This document shows, in pieces, positions 37,075 to 46,220 of a stretch of 64,000 nucleotides of DNA; position 1 is the stretch's first letter; every line of letters starts with the position of its first letter. Below the pieces are notes generated by a model that was not told where the DNA came from, searched no databases, and was given only the letters and a program-made list of their open reading frames with translations. The DNA comes from Pseudomonas sp. CBZ-4 (GTDB lineage Bacteria > Pseudomonadota > Gammaproteobacteria > Pseudomonadales > Pseudomonadaceae): the NCBI RefSeq assembly GCF_000346755.1, contig NZ_ANNV01000042.1, positions 1 through 64,000 on the forward strand, given 5' to 3'. A program made the position numbers and the translations under genes.

Positions 37075-37817
37075 TGCGCGTTTTATTGACGCTCATGCTG
37101 TTGCTGGCGGCGCCATTGGCGTTCGCCGCCGACCCGTTGTCGATCCCGGCGATTACCCTGGGCACCAACGCGGCGGGCGCGCAGGAGTATTCGGTCAGCC
37201 TGCAGATCCTGCTGATCATGACGGCGCTGAGTTTTATCCCGGCGTTTGTCATGCTGATGACCAGCTTTACGCGGATCATCATCGTGTTCTCGATCCTGCG
37301 CCAGGCCCTGGGCTTGCAGCAGACGCCGTCGAACCAGATCCTCACCGGCATGGCCTTGTTCCTGACGCTGTTCATCATGGCGCCGGTGTTCGACAAGGTG
37401 AACCAGCAAGCGCTGCAGCCTTACCTGGCGGAAACCATCACGGCCCAGGTCGCCATCGACAAGGCCCAGGGCCCGATCAAGGACTTCATGCTGTCGCAGA
37501 CCCGCTCCAGCGACCTGGAGCTGTTCATGCGCCTGTCCAAGCGCACCGACATCGCCACCCCGGACCAGGCGCCGCTGACCATCCTCGTGCCGGCGTTTGT
37601 CACCTCGGAATTGAAGACCGCATTCCAGATCGGCTTCATGATCTTTATCCCGTTCCTGATCATCGACCTGGTGGTGGCGAGCGTGCTGATGGCCATGGGT
37701 ATGATGATGCTGTCGCCGCTGATCATCTCGTTGCCGTTCAAGATCATGCTGTTTGTGCTGGTGGACGGTTGGGCGCTGATTATCGGCACCCTGGCCGGCA
37801 GTTTCGGCGGGGTATAG
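37074..37817 (+). CDS. fliP: Flagellar export gate protein FliP
   Basis: A 247-residue export-gate core protein. It has a cleavable signal (ending FAADP), then membrane segments and the family signatures [25 protein letters not shown] (in part) and [20 protein letters not shown]. The start overlaps the fliO stop (TAATG). Confidence 0.97.
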   Translation: MRVLLTLMLLLAAPLAFAADPLSIPAITLGTNAAGAQEYSVSLQILLIMTALSFIPAFVMLMTSFTRIIIVFSILRQALGLQQTPSNQILTGMALFLTLFIMAPVFDKVNQQALQPYLAETITAQVAIDKAQGPIKDFMLSQTRSSDLELFMRLSKRTDIATPDQAPLTILVPAFVTSELKTAFQIGFMIFIPFLIIDLVVASVLMAMGMMMLSPLIISLPFKIMLFVLVDGWALIIGTLAGSFGGV

Positions 37818-37821
37818 CGCA

Positions 37822-38091
37822 ATGACTCCAGAAGTAGCCGTCGACCTGTTCCGTGAAGCGCTGTGGCTGACCACCATGATGGTCGCCGTGCTGGTGGTGC
37901 CGAGCCTGTTGGTGGGCCTGCTGGTGGCGATGTTCCAGGCGGCGACGCAGATTAACGAACAGACCTTGAGCTTCCTGCCGCGTTTGCTGGTGATGCTGAT
38001 CACCCTGATCGTCGCCGGCCCGTGGCTGGTGCAGACGTTCATGGAATACATCCTGCAGCTGTACGGCAGTATTCCGCAGTTGATCGGCTGA
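37822..38091 (+). CDS. fliQ: Flagellar export gate protein FliQ
   Basis: An 89-residue protein with two membrane helices (about 15-40 and 52-74), which forms the lower part of the FliPQR gate. NEQTLSFLPRL is the family motif. It lies 4 bases after fliP and 4 before fliR. Confidence 0.96.
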   Translation: MTPEVAVDLFREALWLTTMMVAVLVVPSLLVGLLVAMFQAATQINEQTLSFLPRLLVMLITLIVAGPWLVQTFMEYILQLYGSIPQLIG

Positions 38092-38095
38092 CCTG

Positions 38096-38881
38096 ATGCA
38101 GTCCGTACTGGCCTTGACCGACACCCAGATCAGCACCTGGGTGGCGTCCTTCATCCTGCCGATGTTCCGGGTCATGGCGGTGCTGATGACCATGCCGGTG
38201 TTTGGCACGACCCTGGTGCCCAAGCGCATCCGCCTGTATTTCGCATTCGCCATCACCGTGGTGATCGTGCCCGGCTTGCCGCCGATGCCACCGGTGAATG
38301 CGCTGGACCTCAGTGCGTTGTTGCTGATTGCCGAGCAGATCCTGATCGGCGCAATCCTGGGTTTCTCGCTGACGTTGTTCTTCCAGGCCTTTGTGATCGC
38401 CGGGCAAATCATCTCGATCCAGATGGGCATGGGCTTTGCGTCCATGGTCGACCCTACCAACGGCGTGTCGGTGGCGGTGATCGGGCAGTTCCTGACGATG
38501 CTGGTGACCTTGCTGTTCCTGGCCATGAACGGCCATCTGGTGGCATTCGAGGTGATGACCGAGAGCTTCACCACCTTGCCCGTGGGCTCGGGGCTGGTGG
38601 TCAACCATTTCTGGGAGCTGGTCGGGCGCCTCAGTTGGGTGCTGGGCGCGTCGCTGTTGCTGGTGTTGCCGGCGATCACCGCGTTGCTGGTGGTCAACAT
38701 CGCGTTTGGCGTGATGACCCGGGCGGCGCCGCAATTGAACATCTTCTCCATCGGTTTCCCGTTGACCCTGGTCTTGGGCATGGGGATTTTCTGGGTCGGC
38801 ATGGCCGACATTCTCAATCAGTATCAACCGCTGGCGTCCGACGCCTTGCAGTTCTTACGTGATCTGGCACGGGCGCGCTGA
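38096..38881 (+). CDS. fliR: Flagellar export gate protein FliR
   Basis: A 261-residue membrane protein of the export gate with five or six hydrophobic segments; typical motifs are QMGMGFASMVDPTNG and the end of the FliR domain (QLNIFSIGFPLTLVLGM). It lies between fliQ and flhB with only 3 to 4 bases between genes. Confidence 0.96.
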   Translation: MQSVLALTDTQISTWVASFILPMFRVMAVLMTMPVFGTTLVPKRIRLYFAFAITVVIVPGLPPMPPVNALDLSALLLIAEQILIGAILGFSLTLFFQAFVIAGQIISIQMGMGFASMVDPTNGVSVAVIGQFLTMLVTLLFLAMNGHLVAFEVMTESFTTLPVGSGLVVNHFWELVGRLSWVLGASLLLVLPAITALLVVNIAFGVMTRAAPQLNIFSIGFPLTLVLGMGIFWVGMADILNQYQPLASDALQFLRDLARAR

Positions 38882-38884
38882 ACC

Positions 38885-40021
38885 ATGGCCGAGAGCGAGA
38901 GTGGTCAGGACAAGACAGAAGACCCCACGGAGAAACGCAAAAAGGACTCCCGGGAAAAGGGCGAGATCGCCCGCTCCAAGGAGCTGAATACCGTAGCGAC
39001 CATGATGGCCGGCGCCGGTGCCTTGCTGATCTACGGCGGTGGCCTGGCGCTGGACCTGATGGAGCTGATGAAGCACAACTTCACCTTGCCCCGCGAGGTG
39101 TTGCTCAGCCCCGGCGCCATGGGCCAATACCTGCTGCACTCGGGCAAGATCGCGATTCTGGCGGTGCAGCCGGTGTTGATCACCTTGCTGCTGGCCGCGC
39201 TGATCGGCCCGGTCGCCCTCGGCGGCTGGTTGTTTGCCGCCGGCAGCATGGCGCCGAAATTCAGCCGCATGAACCCCGGCGCCGGGCTCAAGCGCATGTT
39301 CTCCGCCAAGGCTTTGGTGGAGTTGCTCAAGGCCCTGGCCAAGTTCATCGTGATTCTGTTTGTGGCGCTGATGGTGTTGTCGTCCGACATCGACGACCTG
39401 CTGCGCATCGCCCATGAGCCGCTGGAGTCGGCGATCATCCACAGCGTGCAGGTGGTGGGCTGGAGCGCGCTGTGGATGGCGGCCGGGCTGATCATCATCG
39501 CCGCGGTGGATGCGCCGATCCAGCTGTGGGAAAGCCACAAGAAACTACTGATGACCAAGCAGGAAGTGCGCGACGAACACAAGGATCAGGAGGGGCGCCC
39601 CGAGGTCAAGCAACGCATTCGCCAACTGCAGAGGGAAATGTCCCAGCGCAAGATGATGGCCTCGGTGCCCGACGCCGACGTGGTTATCACCAACCCGACC
39701 CACTACGCCGTGGCGCTCAAGTACGACCCGGAGAAGGGCGGTGCGCCGATGTTGCTGGCCAAGGGCAGCGACTTCACCGCGTTGAAGATCCGCGAAATCG
39801 CAGTGGCCAACGACATCCTGCTGCTGGAGTCGCCGGCGCTGGCGCGGTCGATTTTCTATTCCACCGACCTCGACCAGGAAATCCCTGCCGGGCTGTACCT
39901 GGCGGTGGCCCAGGTGCTGGCGTATGTCTATCAGATCCGCCAGTACCGCGCGGGCAAGGGCAAGCGGCCGGACCCGTTGAAGGATCTGCCGATTCCGCCA
40001 GAGTTGCGCCGCGATTCCTGA
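38885..40021 (+). CDS. flhB: Flagellar export switch protein FlhB
   Basis: A 378-residue membrane protein with four hydrophobic segments (about 35-215) and a cytosolic domain that cuts itself at NPTH (Asn270-Pro271) to change substrate class. The N-terminal DKTEDPTEKRKKDSREKGE motif and VITNPTHYAVALKY are intact. The C-terminal tail is long and basic (GKGKRPDPLKDLPIP). It ends the fliL operon, and a REP pair follows. Confidence 0.97.
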   Translation: MAESESGQDKTEDPTEKRKKDSREKGEIARSKELNTVATMMAGAGALLIYGGGLALDLMELMKHNFTLPREVLLSPGAMGQYLLHSGKIAILAVQPVLITLLLAALIGPVALGGWLFAAGSMAPKFSRMNPGAGLKRMFSAKALVELLKALAKFIVILFVALMVLSSDIDDLLRIAHEPLESAIIHSVQVVGWSALWMAAGLIIIAAVDAPIQLWESHKKLLMTKQEVRDEHKDQEGRPEVKQRIRQLQREMSQRKMMASVPDADVVITNPTHYAVALKYDPEKGGAPMLLAKGSDFTALKIREIAVANDILLLESPALARSIFYSTDLDQEIPAGLYLAVAQVLAYVYQIRQYRAGKGKRPDPLKDLPIPPELRRDS

Positions 40022-40039
40022 GGTTTGCAGTGCCTGTAA

Positions 40040-40122
40040 GGGCCTCATCGCAGGCAAGCCAGCTCCCACATAAATCACTGTGCTGCCAACCTGTGGGAGC
40101 GGGCCTGCCCGCGATGAGGCCC
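40040..40122. repeat. Inside-out REP doublet after flhB
   Basis: Two REP arms face the opposite way from a normal REPIN: the outer ends are GGGCCTCATCGC and GCGATGAGGCCC, and the GCTCCCAC/GTGGGAGC ends face inward. The left arm is of the TTGCCTGCGAT type and the right arm of the CTGCCCGCGAT type, so the two come from different subfamilies. Confidence 0.85.
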
Positions 40123-40246
40123 TGAAGCCGTCCTTGTACCGTTCGTCGAAAACCCTTCCCTACCTGTCAACTCTGACAGTAGCCAGCTGGCCCTTCTCGC
40201 GGTTCCATGGCGCTAGATACGCGGCGCAGGAAGCAGAGAGATAGCA

Positions 40247-40453
40247 ATGAAGTGGGTCTCAGGAACGGTCAAATCTTACAACCACCAGACGGGTGAGGGT
40301 GTGATCGCAATGGATGGCGGGAGCGAGCAGGTGCCTGTGGACCTCGTCAGCTCTGCCGGGGTTCGGCTCAGCGAAGGGCAGCGGGTGAGATTTGCGCGGA
40401 TCCACCGGCCCCAGGGCGTATTTGCAGCCAGCATCACACTTATCTCGGGTTGA
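40247..40453 (+). CDS. Small cold-shock-domain-like protein
   Basis: A 68-residue protein with the outline of a cold-shock domain (SGTVKSYNHQTGEGVIAM; VRFARIHRPQGVFAASIT), but the RNA-binding motifs are worn: KGFGFI is replaced by TGEGVI and VFVHF by VPVDL. It may have lost or changed nucleic acid binding. It lies 25 bases before a normal cold-shock gene, which suggests an old duplication. The start has GGAAGCAGAGAGA upstream. Confidence 0.75.
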   Translation: MKWVSGTVKSYNHQTGEGVIAMDGGSEQVPVDLVSSAGVRLSEGQRVRFARIHRPQGVFAASITLISG

Positions 40454-40478
40454 TGAATGAGAAGTCGGGAGAACGGCA

Positions 40479-40682
40479 ATGGCAACAGGCACTGTGAAGT
40501 GGTTTAACGCGGAGAAGGGGTTTGGGTTTATCACGCCGGACGACGGCTCGGCGGATGTGTTTGTTCACTTCTCTGCGATAACGGGGGACGGTTTCAAAAC
40601 CCTTGAAGAGGGCAAGAAAGTCGAGTACGGCATCACTCAGGGCCAAAAAGGCCCGCAGGCCGAAAACGTCCGCGCCCTCTAG
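40479..40682 (+). CDS. CspA-family cold-shock protein
   Basis: A 67-residue single cold-shock domain with intact RNP1 (KGFGFI) and RNP2 (VFVHFSAI), so it should bind single-stranded RNA or DNA. It begins [14 protein letters not shown] with GGAGAA upstream. Its link to motility is unknown; it sits between the flhB and flhA units. Confidence 0.95.
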   Translation: MATGTVKWFNAEKGFGFITPDDGSADVFVHFSAITGDGFKTLEEGKKVEYGITQGQKGPQAENVRAL

Positions 40683-40718
40683 GCCTTTTCCTCTATCTCA
40701 AGCCGAACACGGTCAATT

Positions 40719-40805
40719 GTGGGAGCGGGCTTGCCCGCGATAGCGCAGTGTCAGTCAACTTGTTCGGGGCTGGTCTGCCGCCATCGCGGGCAAGCCCGCT
40801 CCCAC
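40719..40805. repeat. REPIN of the GC-richer subtype before flhA
   Basis: Arms GTGGGAGCGGGCTTGCCCGC and complement around a spacer. The arm sequence differs from the REPINs at 30360 and 34457 (CGGGCTTGCCCGCGAT for CTGGCTTGCCTGCGAT). Confidence 0.92.
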
Positions 40806-40849
40806 ATGTGTGTGGGCTTTCACCGCGATCTGCCCGTTGAAGCAAAAGT

Positions 40850-40864
40850 TGGAAGGCTTCTTGC
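40850..40864 (+). promoter_or_regulatory. Sigma-54 promoter of flhA
   Basis: TGGAAGGCTTCTTGC has GG-N10-GC spacing and TTGC at -12, about 52 bases before the flhA start, a distance like that seen at fliE, fliK and fliL. Confidence 0.72.
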
Positions 40865-40927
40865 AATACCGCCTCCAAGACGCCTTCTGGCGTCAAAACT
40901 TTGCTTCAAAGGACACGAGGAATACCG

Positions 40928-43060
40928 GTGGTAGATCGCTCTCAAATGTTCAGCACGGCCCGTGGCACCCTGACTGACCTGTCGCGGGGCAATCTGGGTG
41001 TGCCGTTGTTGTTGCTGGTGATGCTGGCAATGATGATGTTGCCGATGCCGCCGTTCCTTTTGGACGTGTTCTTCACTTTCAACATTGCCCTGTCCGTCGT
41101 GGTGCTGCTGGTCTGCGTGTACGCCCTGCGGCCGTTGGACTTTGCGGTGTTCCCGACCATCCTGCTGGTGGCGACCCTGCTGCGGCTGGCGCTGAACGTG
41201 GCGTCGACCCGGGTGGTGATGCTGCACGGCCAGGACGGCCACGCCGCTGCCGGCAAGGTGATCCAGGCCTTCGGTGAGGTGGTGATCGGCGGTAACTACG
41301 TGGTCGGTATCGTGGTGTTCGCGATCCTGATGATCATCAACTTCGTCGTGGTGACCAAGGGCGCCGGGCGGATTTCCGAGGTGAGCGCGCGCTTCACCCT
41401 CGACGCCATGCCCGGCAAGCAGATGGCTATCGACGCCGACCTCAACGCCGGCCTGATCGACCAGAACCAAGCCAAGTCCCGCCGTGCCGAAGTGGCCCAG
41501 GAAGCCGAGTTCTACGGCTCCATGGACGGTGCCAGCAAATTTGTGCGCGGTGACGCCATCGCCGGCTTGCTGATCCTGTTCATCAACCTGATCGGTGGCA
41601 TGGCCGTCGGTATCTTCCAGCACGGCATGACCTTCGGCGATGCCGGTCGTGTGTATGCCTTGCTGACCATCGGTGACGGTTTAGTGGCGCAATTGCCATC
41701 ACTGTTGTTATCTACAGCTGCCGCCATCATGGTGACCCGTGCTTCGGGCTCCGAAGACATGGGCAAGCAGATCAGCCGGCAGATGTTTGCCTCGCCCAAG
41801 GCCCTGGCCGTGGCGGCGGGCATCATGGCGATCATGGGTATCGTGCCGGGCATGCCCCATGTGTCGTTCCTGAGCATGGCGGCCCTGGCGGGCGGTGCGG
41901 CGTACCTGTTCTGGAAAAAGCAAAACGCCGTCAAGGTGCAAGCACTGCAAGAAGTCGCCCGTCAGCAGGAACTGCTGCCATCCCCGGCCCGCGCCTCGGA
42001 AACCAAAGAACTGGGCTGGGACGACGTCACGCCCATCGACATGATCGGCCTGGAAGTCGGCTACCGCCTGATTCCGCTGGTGGACCGCAACCAGGGCGGC
42101 CAGTTGCTCGCGCGGATCAAGGGCGTACGCAAGAAGCTGTCCCAGGACCTGGGCTTCCTCATGCCCACCGTCCATATCCGCGACAACCTCGACCTGGCTC
42201 CAAGCGCCTACCGCCTGACCCTGATGGGGGTAATCCTGGCCGAAGCCGAGATCTACCCGGACCGCGAACTGGCGATCAACCCCGGCCAGGTCTTCGGCAC
42301 GCTCAACGGCATAACCGCCAAAGATCCGGCTTTTGGCCTGGAAGCGGTGTGGATCGAAATCAGCCAGCGCAGCCAGGCGCAGTCCCTCGGCTACACCGTG
42401 GTAGACGCCAGCACCGTGGTTGCCACGCACCTCAACCAGATCCTCTACAAGCACTCCCATGAGTTGATCGGCCACGAGGAAGTCCAGCAATTAATGGGCT
42501 TGCTGGCCAAAGCCTCGCCAAAACTCGCCGAAGAGCTGGTGCCGGGCGTGCTGTCGCTGTCGCAATTGCTCAAGGTGTTGCAGGCGTTGTTGTCCGAACA
42601 GGTGCCGGTGCGCGACATCCGCAGCATTGCCGAGGCCATCGCCAACAATGCCGCCAAGAGTCAAGATACTGCCGCGCTGGTGGCGGCGGTGCGCGTCGGA
42701 TTGTCCCGCGCAATCGTGCAAAGCATTGTAGGCACTGAGTCTGAGCTGCCTGTGATCACCTTGGAACCAAGGTTGGAACAAATATTGCTCAATAGTATCC
42801 AGAAGGCAGGACAAGGCCAGGAAGAGGGCGTTCTGCTGGAGCCAAGCATGGCTGAAAAACTGCAGCGTTCGTTGATCGACGCCGCACAGCGCCAGGAAAT
42901 GCAGGGCCATCCAGTGATTCTGCTGGTGGCAGGCCCCGTCCGGGCGATGCTGTCGCGGTTTGGACGCCTGGCAGTGCCGAATTTGCACGTTTTGGCTTAT
43001 CAGGAAATTCCTGACAACAAGCAAGTGACTATCGTCGCGACAGTAGGGCCCAACGGCTGA
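40928..43060 (+). CDS. flhA: Flagellar export gate protein FlhA
   Basis: A 710-residue protein with an N-terminal membrane half (eight hydrophobic segments, about 20-315, including the FHIPEP-family stretch FVRGDAIAGLLILFINLIGG in part) and a C-terminal cytosolic platform for chaperone-substrate docking. The GTG at 40928 with GAGGA at 8 bases starts MVDRSQMFSTARG, like other pseudomonad FlhA; the open frame extends nine codons further. It heads flhA-flhF-fleN-fliA. Confidence 0.97.
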   Translation: MVDRSQMFSTARGTLTDLSRGNLGVPLLLLVMLAMMMLPMPPFLLDVFFTFNIALSVVVLLVCVYALRPLDFAVFPTILLVATLLRLALNVASTRVVMLHGQDGHAAAGKVIQAFGEVVIGGNYVVGIVVFAILMIINFVVVTKGAGRISEVSARFTLDAMPGKQMAIDADLNAGLIDQNQAKSRRAEVAQEAEFYGSMDGASKFVRGDAIAGLLILFINLIGGMAVGIFQHGMTFGDAGRVYALLTIGDGLVAQLPSLLLSTAAAIMVTRASGSEDMGKQISRQMFASPKALAVAAGIMAIMGIVPGMPHVSFLSMAALAGGAAYLFWKKQNAVKVQALQEVARQQELLPSPARASETKELGWDDVTPIDMIGLEVGYRLIPLVDRNQGGQLLARIKGVRKKLSQDLGFLMPTVHIRDNLDLAPSAYRLTLMGVILAEAEIYPDRELAINPGQVFGTLNGITAKDPAFGLEAVWIEISQRSQAQSLGYTVVDASTVVATHLNQILYKHSHELIGHEEVQQLMGLLAKASPKLAEELVPGVLSLSQLLKVLQALLSEQVPVRDIRSIAEAIANNAAKSQDTAALVAAVRVGLSRAIVQSIVGTESELPVITLEPRLEQILLNSIQKAGQGQEEGVLLEPSMAEKLQRSLIDAAQRQEMQGHPVILLVAGPVRAMLSRFGRLAVPNLHVLAYQEIPDNKQVTIVATVGPNG

Positions 43061-43071
43061 GGTAGTGGGTT

Positions 43072-44388
43072 ATGCAAGTGAAGCGTTTTTTCGCCGCCGA
43101 TATGCGTCAGGCCATGAAACTGGTACGTGATGAGCTGGGCGCCGATGCCGCGATTATCGGTAACCGTCGGATTGCCGGCGGTGTCGAGCTGACGGCTGCC
43201 CTGGATTACACCCCCCAGGCCCTGGCCCCGCGTGTGCCGAACATGGAACTCGAAGACGAGCTGCGCAAGACCGCCTCGCGCATCGTCTCGGCCCAGGCTG
43301 AGCTGAGCATGCGTGGCGACAGCGATGCCACCACCAATCGCCAGTTGTTCGCCGGCCTGCCGCTCACCGCTGCCGAGCCGCTGGTCGAGCCGACGTTGAC
43401 CGAACCGCCACGTCCCGCAGCGCCAGCCCCGGCCGCCGCGGTTGACCAGCGTGTGTTCGACTCGATGCGCTTTGAACTCAACGGCCTGCGTGAGCTGCTG
43501 GAAGTGCAACTGGGCTCCCTGGCGTGGACGCAGCTGCAAGGCAGCAAGCCGGCCCAGGCCAACCTCTGGCGCCGCCTGCAACGCATCGGCCTGTCCGGCC
43601 CGTTGTCCCGCGACCTGCTGGCGCTGACCACCGAAATCGAAGAACCTCGCCAGGCCTGGCGCATGTTGCTGGCGCACCTGGCGCGGATGATCGTCACCCC
43701 GGAAATCGAACCCCTGGAAGAAGGTGGCGTGATCGCCATGGTCGGCCCTGCCGGCATGGGCAAGACCACCACCCTGGCCAAGCTGGCGGCGCGTTACGTG
43801 CTCAAGTACGGCGCGCAGAATATCGCGCTGGTGAGCATGGACAGCTACCGCATCGGTGCCCAGGAACAACTCAAGACACTCGGGCGCATCCTCAATGTGT
43901 CGGTGACCCACGTCGACCCGGGCCAGTCCCTGGCCAACGCCCTCGATCCGCTGCTGCGCAAACGCGTGGTGCTGATCGACACCGCCGGCCTGCAAGCCAG
44001 CGACCCGGCCTTGCGCATGCAGCTGGAAAGCCTGGCCGGGCGCGGGATCAAATCGAAAAATTACCTGGTGCTTGCAACCACCAGCCAGAAACAGGTTCTT
44101 ACCGCTGCGTATCACAGCTATAAGCGTTGCGGGCTGGCCGGTTGCATCCTGACTAAACTGGATGAGACGGCGAGCCTGGGCGAAGTGTTGAGCCTGGCTA
44201 TCAGCCATGAACTGCCGGTCGCCTACCTGACCGACGGGCCGCGGATTCCAGATGATTTGCATCTGCCGCGCCGTCATCAGTTGGTCAGTCGGGCAGTCAG
44301 CGTACAAATGCAAGAAGAGCCTAGCGAGGAAGCGATGGCCGATATGTTCGCTGACCTCTATCACAACCCGGCAAAGCGGGTGGGTTGA
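43072..44388 (+). CDS. flhF: Polar flagellum placement GTPase FlhF
   Basis: A 438-residue SRP-type GTPase that sets the polar site of flagellum assembly. The N-terminal B domain starts MQVKRFFAADMRQAMKLVRDELG, followed by a low-complexity linker (Pro/Ala, about 110-125) and the NG domain with P-loop GPAGMGKTTT (225-234), DTAGLQ and TKLDETASLGE (guanine recognition TKLD). It lies 11 bases after flhA. Confidence 0.97.
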   Translation: MQVKRFFAADMRQAMKLVRDELGADAAIIGNRRIAGGVELTAALDYTPQALAPRVPNMELEDELRKTASRIVSAQAELSMRGDSDATTNRQLFAGLPLTAAEPLVEPTLTEPPRPAAPAPAAAVDQRVFDSMRFELNGLRELLEVQLGSLAWTQLQGSKPAQANLWRRLQRIGLSGPLSRDLLALTTEIEEPRQAWRMLLAHLARMIVTPEIEPLEEGGVIAMVGPAGMGKTTTLAKLAARYVLKYGAQNIALVSMDSYRIGAQEQLKTLGRILNVSVTHVDPGQSLANALDPLLRKRVVLIDTAGLQASDPALRMQLESLAGRGIKSKNYLVLATTSQKQVLTAAYHSYKRCGLAGCILTKLDETASLGEVLSLAISHELPVAYLTDGPRIPDDLHLPRRHQLVSRAVSVQMQEEPSEEAMADMFADLYHNPAKRVG

Positions 44389-44493
44389 GGCAGTACGAAC
44401 ACCGTGAAATGTACCTACATCGATGGTCTGCAAGCGATTCACGCGGCCAAGCCATGTAGCCTGCGTCTAAGCAAGACAAGGTAAAGAAATAAA

Positions 44494-45327
44494 ATGGGCA
44501 GCATGCATCCCGTACAGGTGATCGCGGTGACCGGCGGCAAAGGTGGCGTCGGGAAAACTAACGTGTCAGTGAATTTGTCCCTGGCCCTGGCAGAGCTTGG
44601 CCGTCGCGTCATGCTGCTGGATGCTGACCTGGGGCTGGCGAACGTCGACGTTCTGCTGGGGCTGACGCCCAAACATACCCTTGCCGATGTGATCGAGGGC
44701 CGCTGTGAGCTGCGCGATGTGCTGCTGCAGGGGCCTGGCGGGATCCGCATCGTGCCGGCCGCCTCGGGCACCCAGAGCATGGTGCACCTGAGCCCGGCGC
44801 AACATGCCGGCCTGATCCAGGCGTTCAGTGATATCGGCGACAACCTCGACGTGCTGGTGATCGACACCGCCGCCGGGATCGGCGAGTCCGTGGTCAGCTT
44901 TGTGCGCGCCGCGCAGGAAGTCTTGCTGGTGGTCTGCGATGAACCCACCTCGATCACCGACGCCTACGCCCTGATCAAGCTGCTCAACCGTGACTACGGC
45001 ATGAACCGCTTCCGGGTCCTGGCCAACATGGCCCAGAGCCCGCAAGAAGGCCGCAACCTGTTCGCCAAGTTGACCAAGGTCACGGATCGCTTCCTCGATG
45101 TCGCCTTACAATACGTCGGCGCAGTTCCCTATGACGAGTGTGTGCGCAAGGCCGTGCAAAAGCAGCGTGCGGTCTATGAAGCGTTCCCTCGTTCGAAGTG
45201 CGCACTGGCGTTCAAGGCTATTGCCCAGAAGGTCGATACCTGGCCGTTGCCCGCCAACCCGCGGGGGCATCTGGAGTTTTTCGTCGAGCGATTGGTGCAT
45301 CAGACGAGCGCAGGACCGGTGCTATGA
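44494..45327 (+). CDS. fleN: Flagellar number regulator FleN (MinD-like)
   Basis: A 277-residue MinD/ParA-type ATPase that binds FleQ and limits the number of flagella to one or a few. The deviant Walker A is GGKGGVGKT (14-22), with LLDADLGLANVDVLLG and DTAAGIG following. The N terminus MGSMHPVQVIAVTGG agrees with P. aeruginosa FleN. It overlaps fliA by 4 bases (ATGA). Confidence 0.97.
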   Translation: MGSMHPVQVIAVTGGKGGVGKTNVSVNLSLALAELGRRVMLLDADLGLANVDVLLGLTPKHTLADVIEGRCELRDVLLQGPGGIRIVPAASGTQSMVHLSPAQHAGLIQAFSDIGDNLDVLVIDTAAGIGESVVSFVRAAQEVLLVVCDEPTSITDAYALIKLLNRDYGMNRFRVLANMAQSPQEGRNLFAKLTKVTDRFLDVALQYVGAVPYDECVRKAVQKQRAVYEAFPRSKCALAFKAIAQKVDTWPLPANPRGHLEFFVERLVHQTSAGPVL

Positions 45328-46064
45328 CAGCCAGCGGCTACAACCTTTACAAGAAGTCGGCACGTGACAGCCAGGGCGAATTGATCGAGCGCTATGCGCC
45401 TCTGGTCAAGCGCATCGCCTATCACCTGCTGGCGCGTTTGCCCGCGAGTGTGCAGGTCGAAGACTTGATCCAGGCTGGCATGATCGGCCTGCTCGAAGTC
45501 TCGACCAAATACGACGCGAGCAAGGGTGCGAGTTTCGAGACGTATGCGGGTATCCGCATCCGGGGTGCGATGCTCGATGAAGTGCGTAAAGGGGATTGGG
45601 CGCCGCGTTCGGTACACCGCAATACACGCATGGTCAGTGACGCAATTCGTGCAATTGAAGCAAAAACCGGTCGCGACGCTAAAGATCACGAAGTTGCGGC
45701 CGAACTCCAATTGAGTCTCGACGATTACTACGGGATTTTGAACGATACCTTGGGCAGCCGCCTGTTCAGTTTCGACGACCTGCTACAGGACGGCGAACAC
45801 GAGGGGCTGCATGAGGACGGCGCAAGTGCACATCTTGAGCCGTCGCGTGACCTGGAAGACGAACGTTTCCAGGGCGCGTTGGCGGACGCGATTGCCAATT
45901 TGCCGGAGCGTGAGCGACTGGTGTTGGCGCTGTACTACGACGAAGAGCTGAACCTCAAGGAAATCGGTGAGGTCCTGGGGGTCAGCGAGTCGCGTGTCAG
46001 CCAGCTGCATAGCCAGTGCGCAGCCCGCTTGCGGGGGCGATTGGGAGAGTGGCGCGCGCGCTGA
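45324..46064 (+). CDS. fliA: Flagellar sigma factor FliA (sigma-28)
   Basis: A 246-residue sigma-28 for late genes such as fliC. Region 2 (VEDLIQAGMIGLLEVSTKYD, FETYAGIRIRGAMLDEVRKGDW in part), region 3 and region 4 (LKEIGEVLGVSESRVSQLHSQ) are all present. The frame is open far upstream inside fleN, but the ATG in the ATGA overlap with an AGGA at 9 bases is the natural start. Confidence 0.97.
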   Translation: MTASGYNLYKKSARDSQGELIERYAPLVKRIAYHLLARLPASVQVEDLIQAGMIGLLEVSTKYDASKGASFETYAGIRIRGAMLDEVRKGDWAPRSVHRNTRMVSDAIRAIEAKTGRDAKDHEVAAELQLSLDDYYGILNDTLGSRLFSFDDLLQDGEHEGLHEDGASAHLEPSRDLEDERFQGALADAIANLPERERLVLALYYDEELNLKEIGEVLGVSESRVSQLHSQCAARLRGRLGEWRAR

Positions 46065-46220
46065 CAGGCGGTGTGGGGACACTGCAGACGAACCCGTGAA
46101 GGCCACCGGCTTTTGCGGGTTTGCACCGTGGTGCCCTGGGCAGTCCTTTTTGTGTAACGCCTGTTGATTGAAATGGCGCGTCCAGGTGCTGGGCGCGTTT
46201 AAGACTGCTTGGAGGTCGAA

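Noticed and set aside
40878-40904. CTGGCGTCAAAACTTTGC as a second sigma-54 promoter for flhA
   Set aside because: The spacing between GG and GC is 12, not 10, and a properly spaced element lies just upstream.
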